Assembly (NCBI RefSeq): GCF_039541235.1 | Contig: NZ_BAABFV010000001.1 | Span: 1,178,001 to 1,242,000, forward strand | From: Kangiella marina | GTDB lineage: Bacteria; Pseudomonadota; Gammaproteobacteria; Enterobacterales; Kangiellaceae | Reading direction: 5' to 3' | Length of the DNA: 64,000 bases | Part shown: in pieces, positions 56,885 through 64,000 of the stretch | Position numbering within the stretch: the stretch's first letter is position 1 | Layout of the letters: every line of letters starts with the position of its first letter | Program-made: the position numbers and the translations under genes | Notes under the pieces: generated by a model | Database searches by the model: none | What the model saw: only the letters and a program-made list of their open reading frames with translations | What the model was told of the DNA's origin: nothing

Positions 56885-57079
56885 AGAAAAATACAGTGAA
56901 AACGGTTAATTCTGGCGTTAGTGTAACCCTTGTTAAAGACAAAACCCAGTTTATCGCTAAAACTTAGCCGATATGTCGCGAAACAGTTGGCTTTGTAATT
57001 GATTATTGATTGACCACTCATTCTCAGAACTTTATAGTATACTTTAACAAAATTGGGTAACTTGCTATCTCGGCTCACT

Positions 57080-57277
57080 ATGACAGAAAGTCAATTTGAA
57101 CAGTTAGAAGAAAAAGTTGATGCACTATTAGCGCGTTTCAACACCATTGATACTGAAAATAAACAACTTAGACAACAGGTCAATGAACTTCGTGTTGAAA
57201 GAGATCGTTTGCACAGTCGTAACGAGTCTGCTCGTAAGCAGATTGATTTAATGATATCTCGCTTAAAATCTATTTAA
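57080..57277 (+). CDS. TIGR02449 family coiled-coil protein (ZapB-like)
   Basis: A 65-residue coiled-coil protein: MTESQFEQLEEKVDALLARF then heptads TENKQLRQQVNELRVERDRL and final LMISRLKSI. This is the small conserved protein family that precedes zapA in gammaproteobacteria. The resemblance to the FtsZ-associated ZapB is in form. The ATG at 57080 starts at conserved sequence; a TTG at 57053 is possible. It is 96 bases ahead of zapA. Confidence 0.88.
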   Translation: MTESQFEQLEEKVDALLARFNTIDTENKQLRQQVNELRVERDRLHSRNESARKQIDLMISRLKSI

Positions 57278-57373
57278 GAGCGATTCACTATAAAAAGCAC
57301 AAGCAAGCTTGCAGTTACATAATTTTCGGGGGCGTCCTGTAAACACTTTAACCGACAGGAAGATGAATAAGAA

Positions 57374-57715
57374 ATGGCTGATACCATGGCTAAATCCAAA
57401 GCTACTCCGGTGAATATCACCATACTGGGGAAAGAATTTCAGGTTGCAAGTCCTGAAGACGAGCACCAAACCTTGTTACAAGCCGCTAACTTTTTAGATA
57501 AGCGTATGCGAGAAATACGCTCCTCTGGAAAGGTCCTAGGGCTTGAGCGCATTGCTATCATGGCAGCACTCAATCTAAGCTATGAACTCCTAAACTCGCC
57601 AGGTATCGATTCGGACGAGATGTCAGATATGGAACAGCGTATTCAACTGATACGCAATAAAATTGATGACGCACTCCAAGAAAGCGAACAAATAGGGCTG
57701 ACGGATAATCCCTGA
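57374..57715 (+). CDS. zapA: Cell division protein ZapA
   Basis: A 113-residue Z-ring-associated protein that cross-links FtsZ filaments. The globular head has PVNITILGKEFQVASPEDEHQTLLQAANFLDKRM, and the tail is a coiled coil from ALNLSYELL on. CAGGAAGATG lies upstream of the ATG; a second ATG four codons inside is also possible. It is followed directly by the 6S RNA promoter and gene, as in E. coli. Confidence 0.95.
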   Translation: MADTMAKSKATPVNITILGKEFQVASPEDEHQTLLQAANFLDKRMREIRSSGKVLGLERIAIMAALNLSYELLNSPGIDSDEMSDMEQRIQLIRNKIDDALQESEQIGLTDNP

Positions 57716-57727
57716 TTTTGTTATACT
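57698..57727 (+). promoter_or_regulatory. Sigma-70 promoter of 6S RNA
   Basis: CTGACG (57698-57703) and TATACT (57722-57727) with an 18-base spacer, overlapping the end of zapA. Transcription would start about 57734. Confidence 0.65.
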
Positions 57728-57733
57728 GGGCTC

Positions 57734-57906
57734 ACCTGGGCTGTTCGTCAGTAGTGACCGTCCTCGAGCCGATAATTGTTATTTAGGGATTCCTCAATGT
57801 GGGTGTTGCGCAAGTCCGCTTAGACCGGAAAGCCTGATCCCGCACATGGACTCCCCCCTTGAAACTCCGGGTTTCAGGGCTATTACCTACAACGGCAGTC
57901 TGGGTT
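57734..57906 (+). ncRNA. ssrS: 6S RNA
   Basis: A roughly 170-base RNA that binds sigma-70 RNA polymerase by imitating an open promoter. Recognised by order and conserved pieces shared with E. coli 6S: GAGCCGATA on the left side, AATGTGGG and its partner in the right arm, the closing CCTTGAAACTCCGGGTTTCA..GGG-TTACC region, and CGGCAGTCTGGG, which pairs with the 5' CCTGGGCTGTTCGTC. The zapA-ssrS-fau order is the standard one. Ends are approximate. Confidence 0.9.
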
Positions 57907-57909
57907 TTT

Positions 57910-58509
57910 ATGAACGAATTTGTCGCACAAAAAAACTATATTCGTACACGAATCAAGCATGATCGGCAGAACCTTACCTCGCCCTTTATGCAACGTTCAG
58001 CCATTGCCTTAATGGGCCATGTCTCCAAAGCCGAGCTGATTGAAAACCATGACAATATCGCTTTTTACCTACCAATAGCCGGTGAAATTAGCTGCTTGCC
58101 TATCATTGAATACGCCTTATCTTTAGGCAAAAAATGTTATGTCCCAAAAATTCGCAGCGGACGCAAACGTTCCATGTGGTTTCTGCCTTACACTGGACGA
58201 GATTCCGTGGAAAAAGGGAAGTATGGCATCTTAGAACCCGTTGCCAGCTCTAGCAAAGCCATCGCTCCTAGTGAGCTGTCATTAGTTTTTATGCCACTGG
58301 TTGCCTTTGACGGTACCGGCAATCGACTGGGTATGGGAGGCGGTTATTACGATACCGTTTTCTCCGATATGCCCACTGACAAGCGACCACTCCTGATTGG
58401 TTTAGCCTATAATTTGCAGAAAATCTCCAAAGTGCCCACTGAACAGTGGGATTTAAAGATGGATGGCGTCATCACACCTAATCACTACCATCGGTTCTTC
58501 GACCAGTAA
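57910..58509 (+). CDS. fau: 5-formyltetrahydrofolate cyclo-ligase
   Basis: Converts 5-formyl-THF to 5,10-methenyl-THF; in E. coli its gene (ygfA) is cotranscribed with 6S RNA. The 199-residue protein has the N-terminal helix KNYIRTRIKHDRQNL, the substrate region IAFYLPIAGEI, and the ATP-binding block LVAFDGTGNRLGMGGGYYDTVF. The ATG at 57910 is preferred over the frame from 57859, which lies within the 6S RNA. Confidence 0.94.
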   Translation: MNEFVAQKNYIRTRIKHDRQNLTSPFMQRSAIALMGHVSKAELIENHDNIAFYLPIAGEISCLPIIEYALSLGKKCYVPKIRSGRKRSMWFLPYTGRDSVEKGKYGILEPVASSSKAIAPSELSLVFMPLVAFDGTGNRLGMGGGYYDTVFSDMPTDKRPLLIGLAYNLQKISKVPTEQWDLKMDGVITPNHYHRFFDQ

Positions 58510-58582
58510 CCGCTCGCCCCTAACATTTTCCTCTGCCATGTTTTATACTTGGCGTCATCAATAAAACAACCAAACGAGAATT

Positions 58583-59053
58583 ATGGCCTACTGGTTAATG
58601 AAATCTGAGCCTGATGTTTTTGGTATCGAGCACCTTAAAGCTTTGCCTAAAAAAACCGACCATTGGGATGGCGTGCGCAACTATCAGGCACGCAACATGA
58701 TGCGTGATGATATGAAGGTTGGCGATCAAGTCTTCTTTTACCACTCGAACTGCAAGCCACCTGCGATTGTTGGCGTCATGGAAGTAACGAAAGAGGGTTA
58801 TGTCGATCATACCGCGTTTGATCCCGACGAAAAGTATTACGATCCGAAAAGCAACCCTGATAAGCCGCGTTGGTACATGGTTGATGTTACCCATGTCCGT
58901 GATTTAAAACGTGAAATCCCGTTGGACGAGCTTAAGGGTTACCCGGAATTATCCGATATGCGTCTTGTTCAAAAAGGCAATCGCCTATCGATTATGCCGA
59001 TTGAGAAAGACGAATGGGACTTTATATTAAGTATTGAGGACGACAAAGCATGA
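58583..59053 (+). CDS. EVE domain-containing protein
   Basis: A 156-residue EVE-domain protein, PUA-like fold. It begins [17 protein letters not shown] and contains [41 protein letters not shown], the family core. Such domains are thought to bind modified bases in DNA or RNA. It lies between fau and rpiA and overlaps the rpiA start by four bases (ATGA). Confidence 0.93.
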   Translation: MAYWLMKSEPDVFGIEHLKALPKKTDHWDGVRNYQARNMMRDDMKVGDQVFFYHSNCKPPAIVGVMEVTKEGYVDHTAFDPDEKYYDPKSNPDKPRWYMVDVTHVRDLKREIPLDELKGYPELSDMRLVQKGNRLSIMPIEKDEWDFILSIEDDKA

Positions 59054-59709
59054 CCCAAGACGAACTCAAGGCGTTGGTTGGCAAAGCCGCCATCGATTAT
59101 GTCGAAGAAGGCTCAATCGTTGGTGTCGGCACTGGCTCGACCGTCAATTTCTTTATCGATGAGCTAGCGACGATAAAGCACAAGATTCAAGGCGCCGTTT
59201 CTAGTTCAGAAGCCTCAACCAAACGGTTAAAGTCTCACGGCATCGAAGTATTTGAGCTTAATGATGTTGATAGAATTCCAGTTTATGTCGATGGCGCTGA
59301 TGAATCGAATCACCTGCTCGAACTCATAAAAGGCGGAGGTGGCGCTTTAACACGCGAAAAAATCATTGCCGCTGTCGCTGAAAAGTTTGTTTGTATTGCT
59401 GATGAATCAAAGCTCGTACGTCGCTTGGGTGAGTTCCCATTGCCGGTCGAAGTGATCCCCATGGCTAGGAGCTATGTCGCAAGGGAAATCGTGAAGTTGG
59501 GCGGTGATCCAGTTTATCGCTCAGGCTTTACGACTGACAACGGTAACGTGATTCTCGATGTGCACAGTTTAGAAATCAACGAGCCTATAAAGTTAGAACG
59601 CATCCTCAACAATATCGTCGGCGTTGTCACCAATGGCCTCTTCGCTGATAGAGCGGCGGATGTCTTACTACTCGGAAAGGCTGACTCAGTAGAAACCTTA
59701 ACTCGCTAG
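59050..59709 (+). CDS. rpiA: Ribose-5-phosphate isomerase A
   Basis: Interconverts ribose-5-phosphate and ribulose-5-phosphate in the pentose phosphate pathway. At 219 residues it matches the E. coli length. Motifs: [58 protein letters not shown] with the catalytic acid and K, and [22 protein letters not shown]. Translationally coupled to the EVE gene. The rpiA end and the following 168-base gap show a 9-bp hairpin (about 59731-59755) but no T tract. Confidence 0.97.
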   Translation: MTQDELKALVGKAAIDYVEEGSIVGVGTGSTVNFFIDELATIKHKIQGAVSSSEASTKRLKSHGIEVFELNDVDRIPVYVDGADESNHLLELIKGGGGALTREKIIAAVAEKFVCIADESKLVRRLGEFPLPVEVIPMARSYVAREIVKLGGDPVYRSGFTTDNGNVILDVHSLEINEPIKLERILNNIVGVVTNGLFADRAADVLLLGKADSVETLTR

Positions 59710-59877
59710 AGTTCGGGGCTCAATCATAAGCTTTCCTACTCTGTGGGGAAGCTTTGATTCACCCTCAAAGCCTCCTATTACTCCTAAACTCACCAAAACT
59801 TGATTCCTTCGGCAGTTCCATAGCCCAAACTCCGCTATGATTAACCGCTTAAAAATAGCTCCATTAGAATCCAAGAG

Positions 59878-60363
59878 ATGTCGCATTCCATAAAATCCAC
59901 GCCACAACCGATGGCCAAACCCTGGTTGGCGCTTTACCATTTACTGCTCTTTTACCCTTTGTATGTGGCCTGTTGCTGGCTGCTGTTCCATGGCGTAAAT
60001 TTTGCTTGGAGTGATTTTATGGAGCCGTCGACAGCTGACTTGATCGCCTACAGCCACTTATTTTTCGCCTGCATATTACTCGGCTGGCAGTCACTGCAAC
60101 TAAAGTCGGGCTATCTCAAACTTCGGCAATGCTCTCACTATGAGAGCTACCTCAATGAACTTTTTGACAACAGGACACGTAATAGACCCGCTCAAAACGC
60201 ATCCTTATTGGAAGTGGTGCGAAAACAGCGCAAAGCGAACAATGTCATTCGTGGGGATGCAGAAAGCTATCAGCAAACCCACTATACTCTGCTCTTTTTT
60301 GGCTTGCTGACACTTTTTATCGGTAGCCTATTTCTATTGTTAGCGCAGATTTTAAAGCTCTAG
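59878..60363 (+). CDS. Two-to-three-helix membrane protein, unknown
   Basis: A 161-residue protein with membrane segments at about residues 20-38, 54-70 and 135-157, with a basic, helical loop between them (YESYLNELFDNRTRNRP). No motif or family is recognised. It is convergent with prsR, with 44 bases between stops. Confidence 0.55.
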   Translation: MSHSIKSTPQPMAKPWLALYHLLLFYPLYVACCWLLFHGVNFAWSDFMEPSTADLIAYSHLFFACILLGWQSLQLKSGYLKLRQCSHYESYLNELFDNRTRNRPAQNASLLEVVRKQRKANNVIRGDAESYQQTHYTLLFFGLLTLFIGSLFLLLAQILKL

Positions 60364-60407
60364 CGCGCTAAACACAGAGCACCGTTCGAACCACTCTTTA
60401 ATAAGAG

Positions 60408-61763
60408 CTAAGAGTGGATACTGTATTTATCCATTAAACTGTATAGCGTTGGTCGAGTTAACCCCAACAGTTTAGCCGCTTGCGAAATATTCCCATCCGC
60501 CAGAACAATAGCCCTTTGAATCGCTCGTGTTTCAGCTGCCTCGCGTACCTGACGTAAGTTCAGTGGCATTTCGCGCAGCTGAGACTCTTCAATTTGTAGG
60601 TCTTCTGACGATATTTGCGTATTTTCAGACATCACCACCGCACTTTTGATTTTATTCTCCAGCTCACGAACATTGCCCGGCCAAGCATAAGCCTCCATTG
60701 CTTGTACCGCGTCTTTCGTAAAGCTTCGAATATTTCGACCAAACTGTTTGTTGAAGCGGTTTAGCATGGCTCGCGCAATCAGAACCACATCGCCATCACG
60801 CTCCGCCAACGGTGGAATCACAATATTAATTTCATTCAACTTGTAAAACAGGTCTTCTCGGAACTTGCCTTCCTGAACCTGCTTTTCCAGCTGGTTGTTG
60901 GCAGCACAGACCACGCGAATATTCACTTTTTTAGCGTCTCGGCTACCGACACGCTCTACCACAGAGTCCGTGAGCACTCGCATGAACTTTGCTTGTAAGG
61001 ACATTGGCATCATCCCTATTTCATCCAGAAATAGAGTCCCGCCATCAGCTTCTTCAATTTTGCCTTGGCTGTTACTCGCTTGGCCTTGGCTAAACCCCGT
61101 CGCGTCATAACCAAACAGCTCGGTTTCCAATAAATTTTCTGGGATTGCTGCACAATTTAAGTACGAGAACGGGCCATCACTGCGTTCACTCAGGTTATGA
61201 ACTGCGCGGGCCAAAACCTCTTTACCCGTACCACTATCCCCTTCTAACATCACGCTAAGATCGGTCGGTGCAACTTTTTCAATCTTCTGACAAACGGCTA
61301 ACATTTTCGGGCTGGTCGCGACAATGCCATGAAAACGCATATTCTCATTGCGACGATAAACACGACTTTCCTCTTCCAAATTGGCCAACTCAAAAGCCCG
61401 ATTAATGATCAACTTCAACTCTTCGGGTTGGATCGGCTTATGGTAATAATCGTAGGCACCAAGCTCTACAGCCCGCATCGCCACTTCACGCTCATCGTTG
61501 CCCGTAACAACAATGATTTTGCTGGCAGGTGATAGCTTTAAAATCTCTTCAAGCAACTCCAAGCCCGCGCTAGCGTTGGCTGGGTCGGGCGGCAATCCTA
61601 AATCGAGCGTGATGACTTTGGGCTGAAACCGTCGCAGCTCAACCAGTGATGTGTCTTTATCTTCTGACAGCACAACATGGTACTCATCCAGTGACCATTT
61701 GAGCTGTTTTTGGAGTCCTTTATCGTCTTCAATGACTAATAATTCAGGTTTATTCTGTGCCAT
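60408..61763 (-). CDS. prsR: PEP-CTERM-box response regulator PrsR
   Basis: A sigma-54-dependent (NtrC-like) response regulator of 451 residues. The receiver domain (1-130) has the phosphoacceptor D in VITLDLGLPP and K in YYHKPI; the AAA+ domain has Walker A GDSGTGKEVLARAVH, the GAFTGA-like loop altered to G-Y-D-A-T-G-F-S-Q-G, and Walker B GGTLFLDEIG; a Fis-type HTH is at the C-terminus (NISQAAKLLGLTRPTLYSLM). The usual sigma-54 GAFTGA is replaced by DATGFSQG. The ATG at 61763 is preferred after GAGAGAGGG. Its 5' end overlaps prsK. Confidence 0.92.
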   Translation of the reverse strand: MAQNKPELLVIEDDKGLQKQLKWSLDEYHVVLSEDKDTSLVELRRFQPKVITLDLGLPPDPANASAGLELLEEILKLSPASKIIVVTGNDEREVAMRAVELGAYDYYHKPIQPEELKLIINRAFELANLEEESRVYRRNENMRFHGIVATSPKMLAVCQKIEKVAPTDLSVMLEGDSGTGKEVLARAVHNLSERSDGPFSYLNCAAIPENLLETELFGYDATGFSQGQASNSQGKIEEADGGTLFLDEIGMMPMSLQAKFMRVLTDSVVERVGSRDAKKVNIRVVCAANNQLEKQVQEGKFREDLFYKLNEINIVIPPLAERDGDVVLIARAMLNRFNKQFGRNIRSFTKDAVQAMEAYAWPGNVRELENKIKSAVVMSENTQISSEDLQIEESQLREMPLNLRQVREAAETRAIQRAIVLADGNISQAAKLLGLTRPTLYSLMDKYSIHS

Positions 61764-63756
61764 ATTCCCCATCCCTCTCTCCTGCTGGAGAGGCTAGAAT
61801 CGCGATACAATGCGTACCTTGATTAACTTCACTATGGATAATTAAATCACCACCGAAGCTTTGTAGCAAATAGCGGCACTGATAAACACCAATACCAATC
61901 CCTGCGTTGCCTTTTGTGGTGACAAACGGTTTGAACAGTTGCTTTCGCATAAATTCACCATCCATGCCACTTCCTTGGTCATAGATATGCCAGTGAACCT
62001 GATCATTTTGTAACTCAACTCGGTGCGTGACAAGACTCTCGCCATCACTTGCCTCCAGTCCATTTTGATGCAAATGCTGGATAATATTCAATAGTGCATC
62101 TTTTTCCGCGATCACTTTTACGTCAGGGACATCTCCTGTCCACTTCAGTCGCTCGGCATTCTTTTGAAAACTGTCCACAATCCAGGTTAAATCGCAAACC
62201 TTGCGCAGGTCCGTAGTGGAACGGCCCCGCTTGAGTTGCGTTAACATCTTGTTCAGACGATTGGTCGCACTGGTTACGGTTTCAAAAGTATCATCAATAA
62301 ATTCTTGATTGTCCCGATAGCGCTCAGCGTTATGAGTGATCAACTCCAGTTGTGCGGTTACGTTTTTTATATCATGAACCACGAAGGCCGAAAGACGGTT
62401 GAAAGCATCGAAGTGTTGTTGCTCATAGATTTGTGTGGTCGCCTCAAACATGGCTAAATAACTGGCCATCTGTAACCCAGCTGCTTTCAACAGATCATGA
62501 TCTTCCCAGTTTAAGATAGGCTTACTATAACTCGACGCCAAGCCGACGATACCGATCAACTCATCATTGCGTCGTAGCGGGATAAAGATACGATGGTTTC
62601 TGAATAACGTATCCGCTAGATCAATCTCAAGCCCACGATACATATCGGCATTCTTTTGATACTCCTGAATATCAATGACCCAGTTAGTTTTATCAATAAA
62701 ATCGCTGAGTGATCGTGGTAGCTGGTAGCTCATGTCCTCTGAGAGCGGCGACTCCCAGTGATCAACAAAACCAAAACTGTCGTTACGCAAACTCCATAGC
62801 TTTCCTGCCGGACTGCCGATAATATTGCCAATCGCTTTAATCGACAGCTGGTAATAATTTCCAGTAACATTGGCTTCATCCAGCGCTCGGTTAAATCGTA
62901 TCCAGCTTTCGCGGTAATCGTATTTATAGGCGGAGAATAGTTTGCGGTATAAGATCTTTAGCTGGCCAAAGAAACGTTTGTTATAGGCCAAAACCATAAA
63001 GCCAATACCCGCCGTCAGTAAGAAGGCGAGCGCTAATTCGGCGTTATGGGTTGCTCTTTCAATTAGGATATAGCCAACCACCGCAATCCAGCAGTAAATC
63101 GCAAAAATATTCAACCCGCTCTCAGGGCGATACCTTGGCAACACCTCATTCAGCTGAAAGCGGCTATGCTCAATCCCTTGCAGGTGGATAATACTAAAGC
63201 TGATGGCCAGCGAGGTAACGATAGAGCGTGAGATATCCAAAACTTCTGGAGTGCGCGATTGATCGAGCATCAGCAATAGCATGCACATCAAGTCCCAAAC
63301 CAGAATAAAGCCGATTGCTCCGGCTAATGTAGCGATTTCTCGTCGGTAAGTTTCGGCGAACTGATTGCCAGCGATCTCAACCAAGTGCAGCAGAAGGAGC
63401 AAAATCAGTCCTGCAAAACCCGGGTTGATTAATGCCCCAACGGCGTCTAAATCTTGGAATTGGGCAAACAGCCACACCGCCAGTACCACGCAGACAGCCA
63501 AATTAACCCAGTGGCTTGGACGAGCGAACTTCCACATGAAGAGTGCTAAGGTGCAGAAAAAACCGAAAAGGCGAATCCACTCTAACAACCAGAATGGCAA
63601 ATTGTAGACATCTTCGAGTAACTTTGCGCCACCCCAGATTGCCATTGTCAGCGCAACCACAGATAGCGGCCAAAACAAAGCAATACGCCGCCAGCGCATT
63701 ATTGTTAACACTAAAAGATAAATAGCCAGAATAATACTGGCGATGAAACCTGCCAT
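61750..63756 (-). CDS. prsK: PEP-CTERM system histidine kinase PrsK
   Basis: A 668-residue membrane histidine kinase. About eight membrane helices fill residues 1-270, then a GAF-like domain (about 315-455), the phosphoacceptor H in FVVHDIKNVTAQLELI, and an ATPase domain with N-box HLHQNGLEAS and G-boxes DQGSGMDGEF and GIGIGVYQCR. This layout is PrsK. PrsK/PrsR adjoin exosortase and PEP-CTERM gene sets and are thought to regulate exopolysaccharide and PEP-CTERM genes. The gene overlaps prsR by 14 bases. Confidence 0.94.
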   Translation of the reverse strand: MAGFIASIILAIYLLVLTIMRWRRIALFWPLSVVALTMAIWGGAKLLEDVYNLPFWLLEWIRLFGFFCTLALFMWKFARPSHWVNLAVCVVLAVWLFAQFQDLDAVGALINPGFAGLILLLLLHLVEIAGNQFAETYRREIATLAGAIGFILVWDLMCMLLLMLDQSRTPEVLDISRSIVTSLAISFSIIHLQGIEHSRFQLNEVLPRYRPESGLNIFAIYCWIAVVGYILIERATHNAELALAFLLTAGIGFMVLAYNKRFFGQLKILYRKLFSAYKYDYRESWIRFNRALDEANVTGNYYQLSIKAIGNIIGSPAGKLWSLRNDSFGFVDHWESPLSEDMSYQLPRSLSDFIDKTNWVIDIQEYQKNADMYRGLEIDLADTLFRNHRIFIPLRRNDELIGIVGLASSYSKPILNWEDHDLLKAAGLQMASYLAMFEATTQIYEQQHFDAFNRLSAFVVHDIKNVTAQLELITHNAERYRDNQEFIDDTFETVTSATNRLNKMLTQLKRGRSTTDLRKVCDLTWIVDSFQKNAERLKWTGDVPDVKVIAEKDALLNIIQHLHQNGLEASDGESLVTHRVELQNDQVHWHIYDQGSGMDGEFMRKQLFKPFVTTKGNAGIGIGVYQCRYLLQSFGGDLIIHSEVNQGTHCIAILASPAGERDGEYGTE

Positions 63757-63869
63757 GGTATTTTATTCGTTTGAATGAATCTTTGTTATAAAAGAATTGC
63801 GCCTAAAGATCCACTCTTTAAGCCTTAAAAATCAATAATATAGTATTTATTTAGAAGTGCCAGAAATGG

Positions 63870-64000
63870 CTAAATTGCAGTAGCAGCTTGCTGTATCTCA
63901 ACGAACTCAGTCAACGACTGTACCGACTCAAACACCTCACCGGATAATTCATCGTCAGGAATCTCAATTCCAAAGTCTTCCTCAATCTGCATTAAAATTG
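63870..64000 (-). CDS. Acyl carrier protein, C-terminal part (gene cut by window edge)
   Basis: The last 43 codons of a minus-strand gene read I-L-M-Q-I-E-E-DFGIEIPDDEL, then SGEVFESVQSLTEFVE and a short tail. The pattern of an acidic helix after the phosphopantetheine site, EEDFGIEIPDDEL, is that of an acyl carrier protein. The serine arm lies outside the window. A free-standing acyl carrier protein is regularly encoded beside PrsK/PrsR and exosortase genes, so this is most likely the start of the PEP-CTERM locus. Confidence 0.82.
   Translation of the reverse strand, partial: ILMQIEEDFGIEIPDDELSGEVFESVQSLTEFVEIQQAATAI

Noticed and set aside
56881-57078. 65-codon minus-strand frame upstream of ygfB
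   Set aside because: It overlaps the divergent promoter region, has no site or family likeness.

Overview
The window reads as a chromosomal segment of a free-living, probably marine gammaproteobacterium. The protein sequences and the moderate base composition suggest Kangiella or a close relative; this is an inference from gene content, not a database match. Diagnostic gammaproteobacterial blocks are apaG-apaH, gmk-rpoZ-spoT-ridA-trmH, oxyR-recG, lgt-thyA-folA, rppH/mutH, ygfB-pepP-ubiH-ubiI, and zapA-6S RNA-fau-EVE-rpiA. I see no tRNA, rRNA, CRISPR array, prophage or insertion sequence.

Layout. 1-6.6 kb: the end of an HvfX-type DoxX gene, a malic enzyme, an odd alpha/beta hydrolase, a GlyGly-CTERM surface beta-propeller protein, a membrane protein and a DUF4382 lipoprotein. 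6.8-17.2 kb: housekeeping genes (rph, slyD-like, apaGH, yicC, gmk, rpoZ, spoT, ridA, trmH). 17.3-18.2 kb: a Tlde1-like L,D-transpeptidase-fold toxin candidate overlapping a small secreted protein that looks like its immunity partner. 18.3-25.9 kb: a DUF418 membrane protein, a rhodanese-methyltransferase fusion, oxyR-recG, mdh and small genes. 26-28.6 kb: a class GN sortase with its VIT/VWA substrate. 28.6-36 kb: small enzymes, folate/thymidylate genes and lgt, plus two paralogous hydrophobic microproteins of 23 and 26 residues and a thioesterase gene fragment.

36.7-43.3 kb is the accessory heart of the window. A two-gene borosin-type RiPP system (split precursor plus alpha-N-methyltransferase of the tetrapyrrole methylase fold) is followed on the same strand by four tandem paralogues of an exported TPR protein. 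A local tandem duplication copied part of mutH together with a TPR gene; the second mutH copy is a wreck lacking its active site, and the TPR copies show patchy near-identity.

43.4-64 kb: the glycine cleavage genes gcvT-H-P with a structured gcvH-gcvP spacer, a Fur-box-controlled ferric iron ABC transporter (no ATPase here), ubiquinone hydroxylases, pepP, zapA, 6S RNA, fau, rpiA, and finally the PrsK/PrsR two-component system with the end of an acyl carrier protein gene, which marks the edge of a PEP-CTERM/exosortase locus. Three surface-protein sorting systems (GlyGly-CTERM, class GN sortase, PEP-CTERM regulation) are thus represented in one window.
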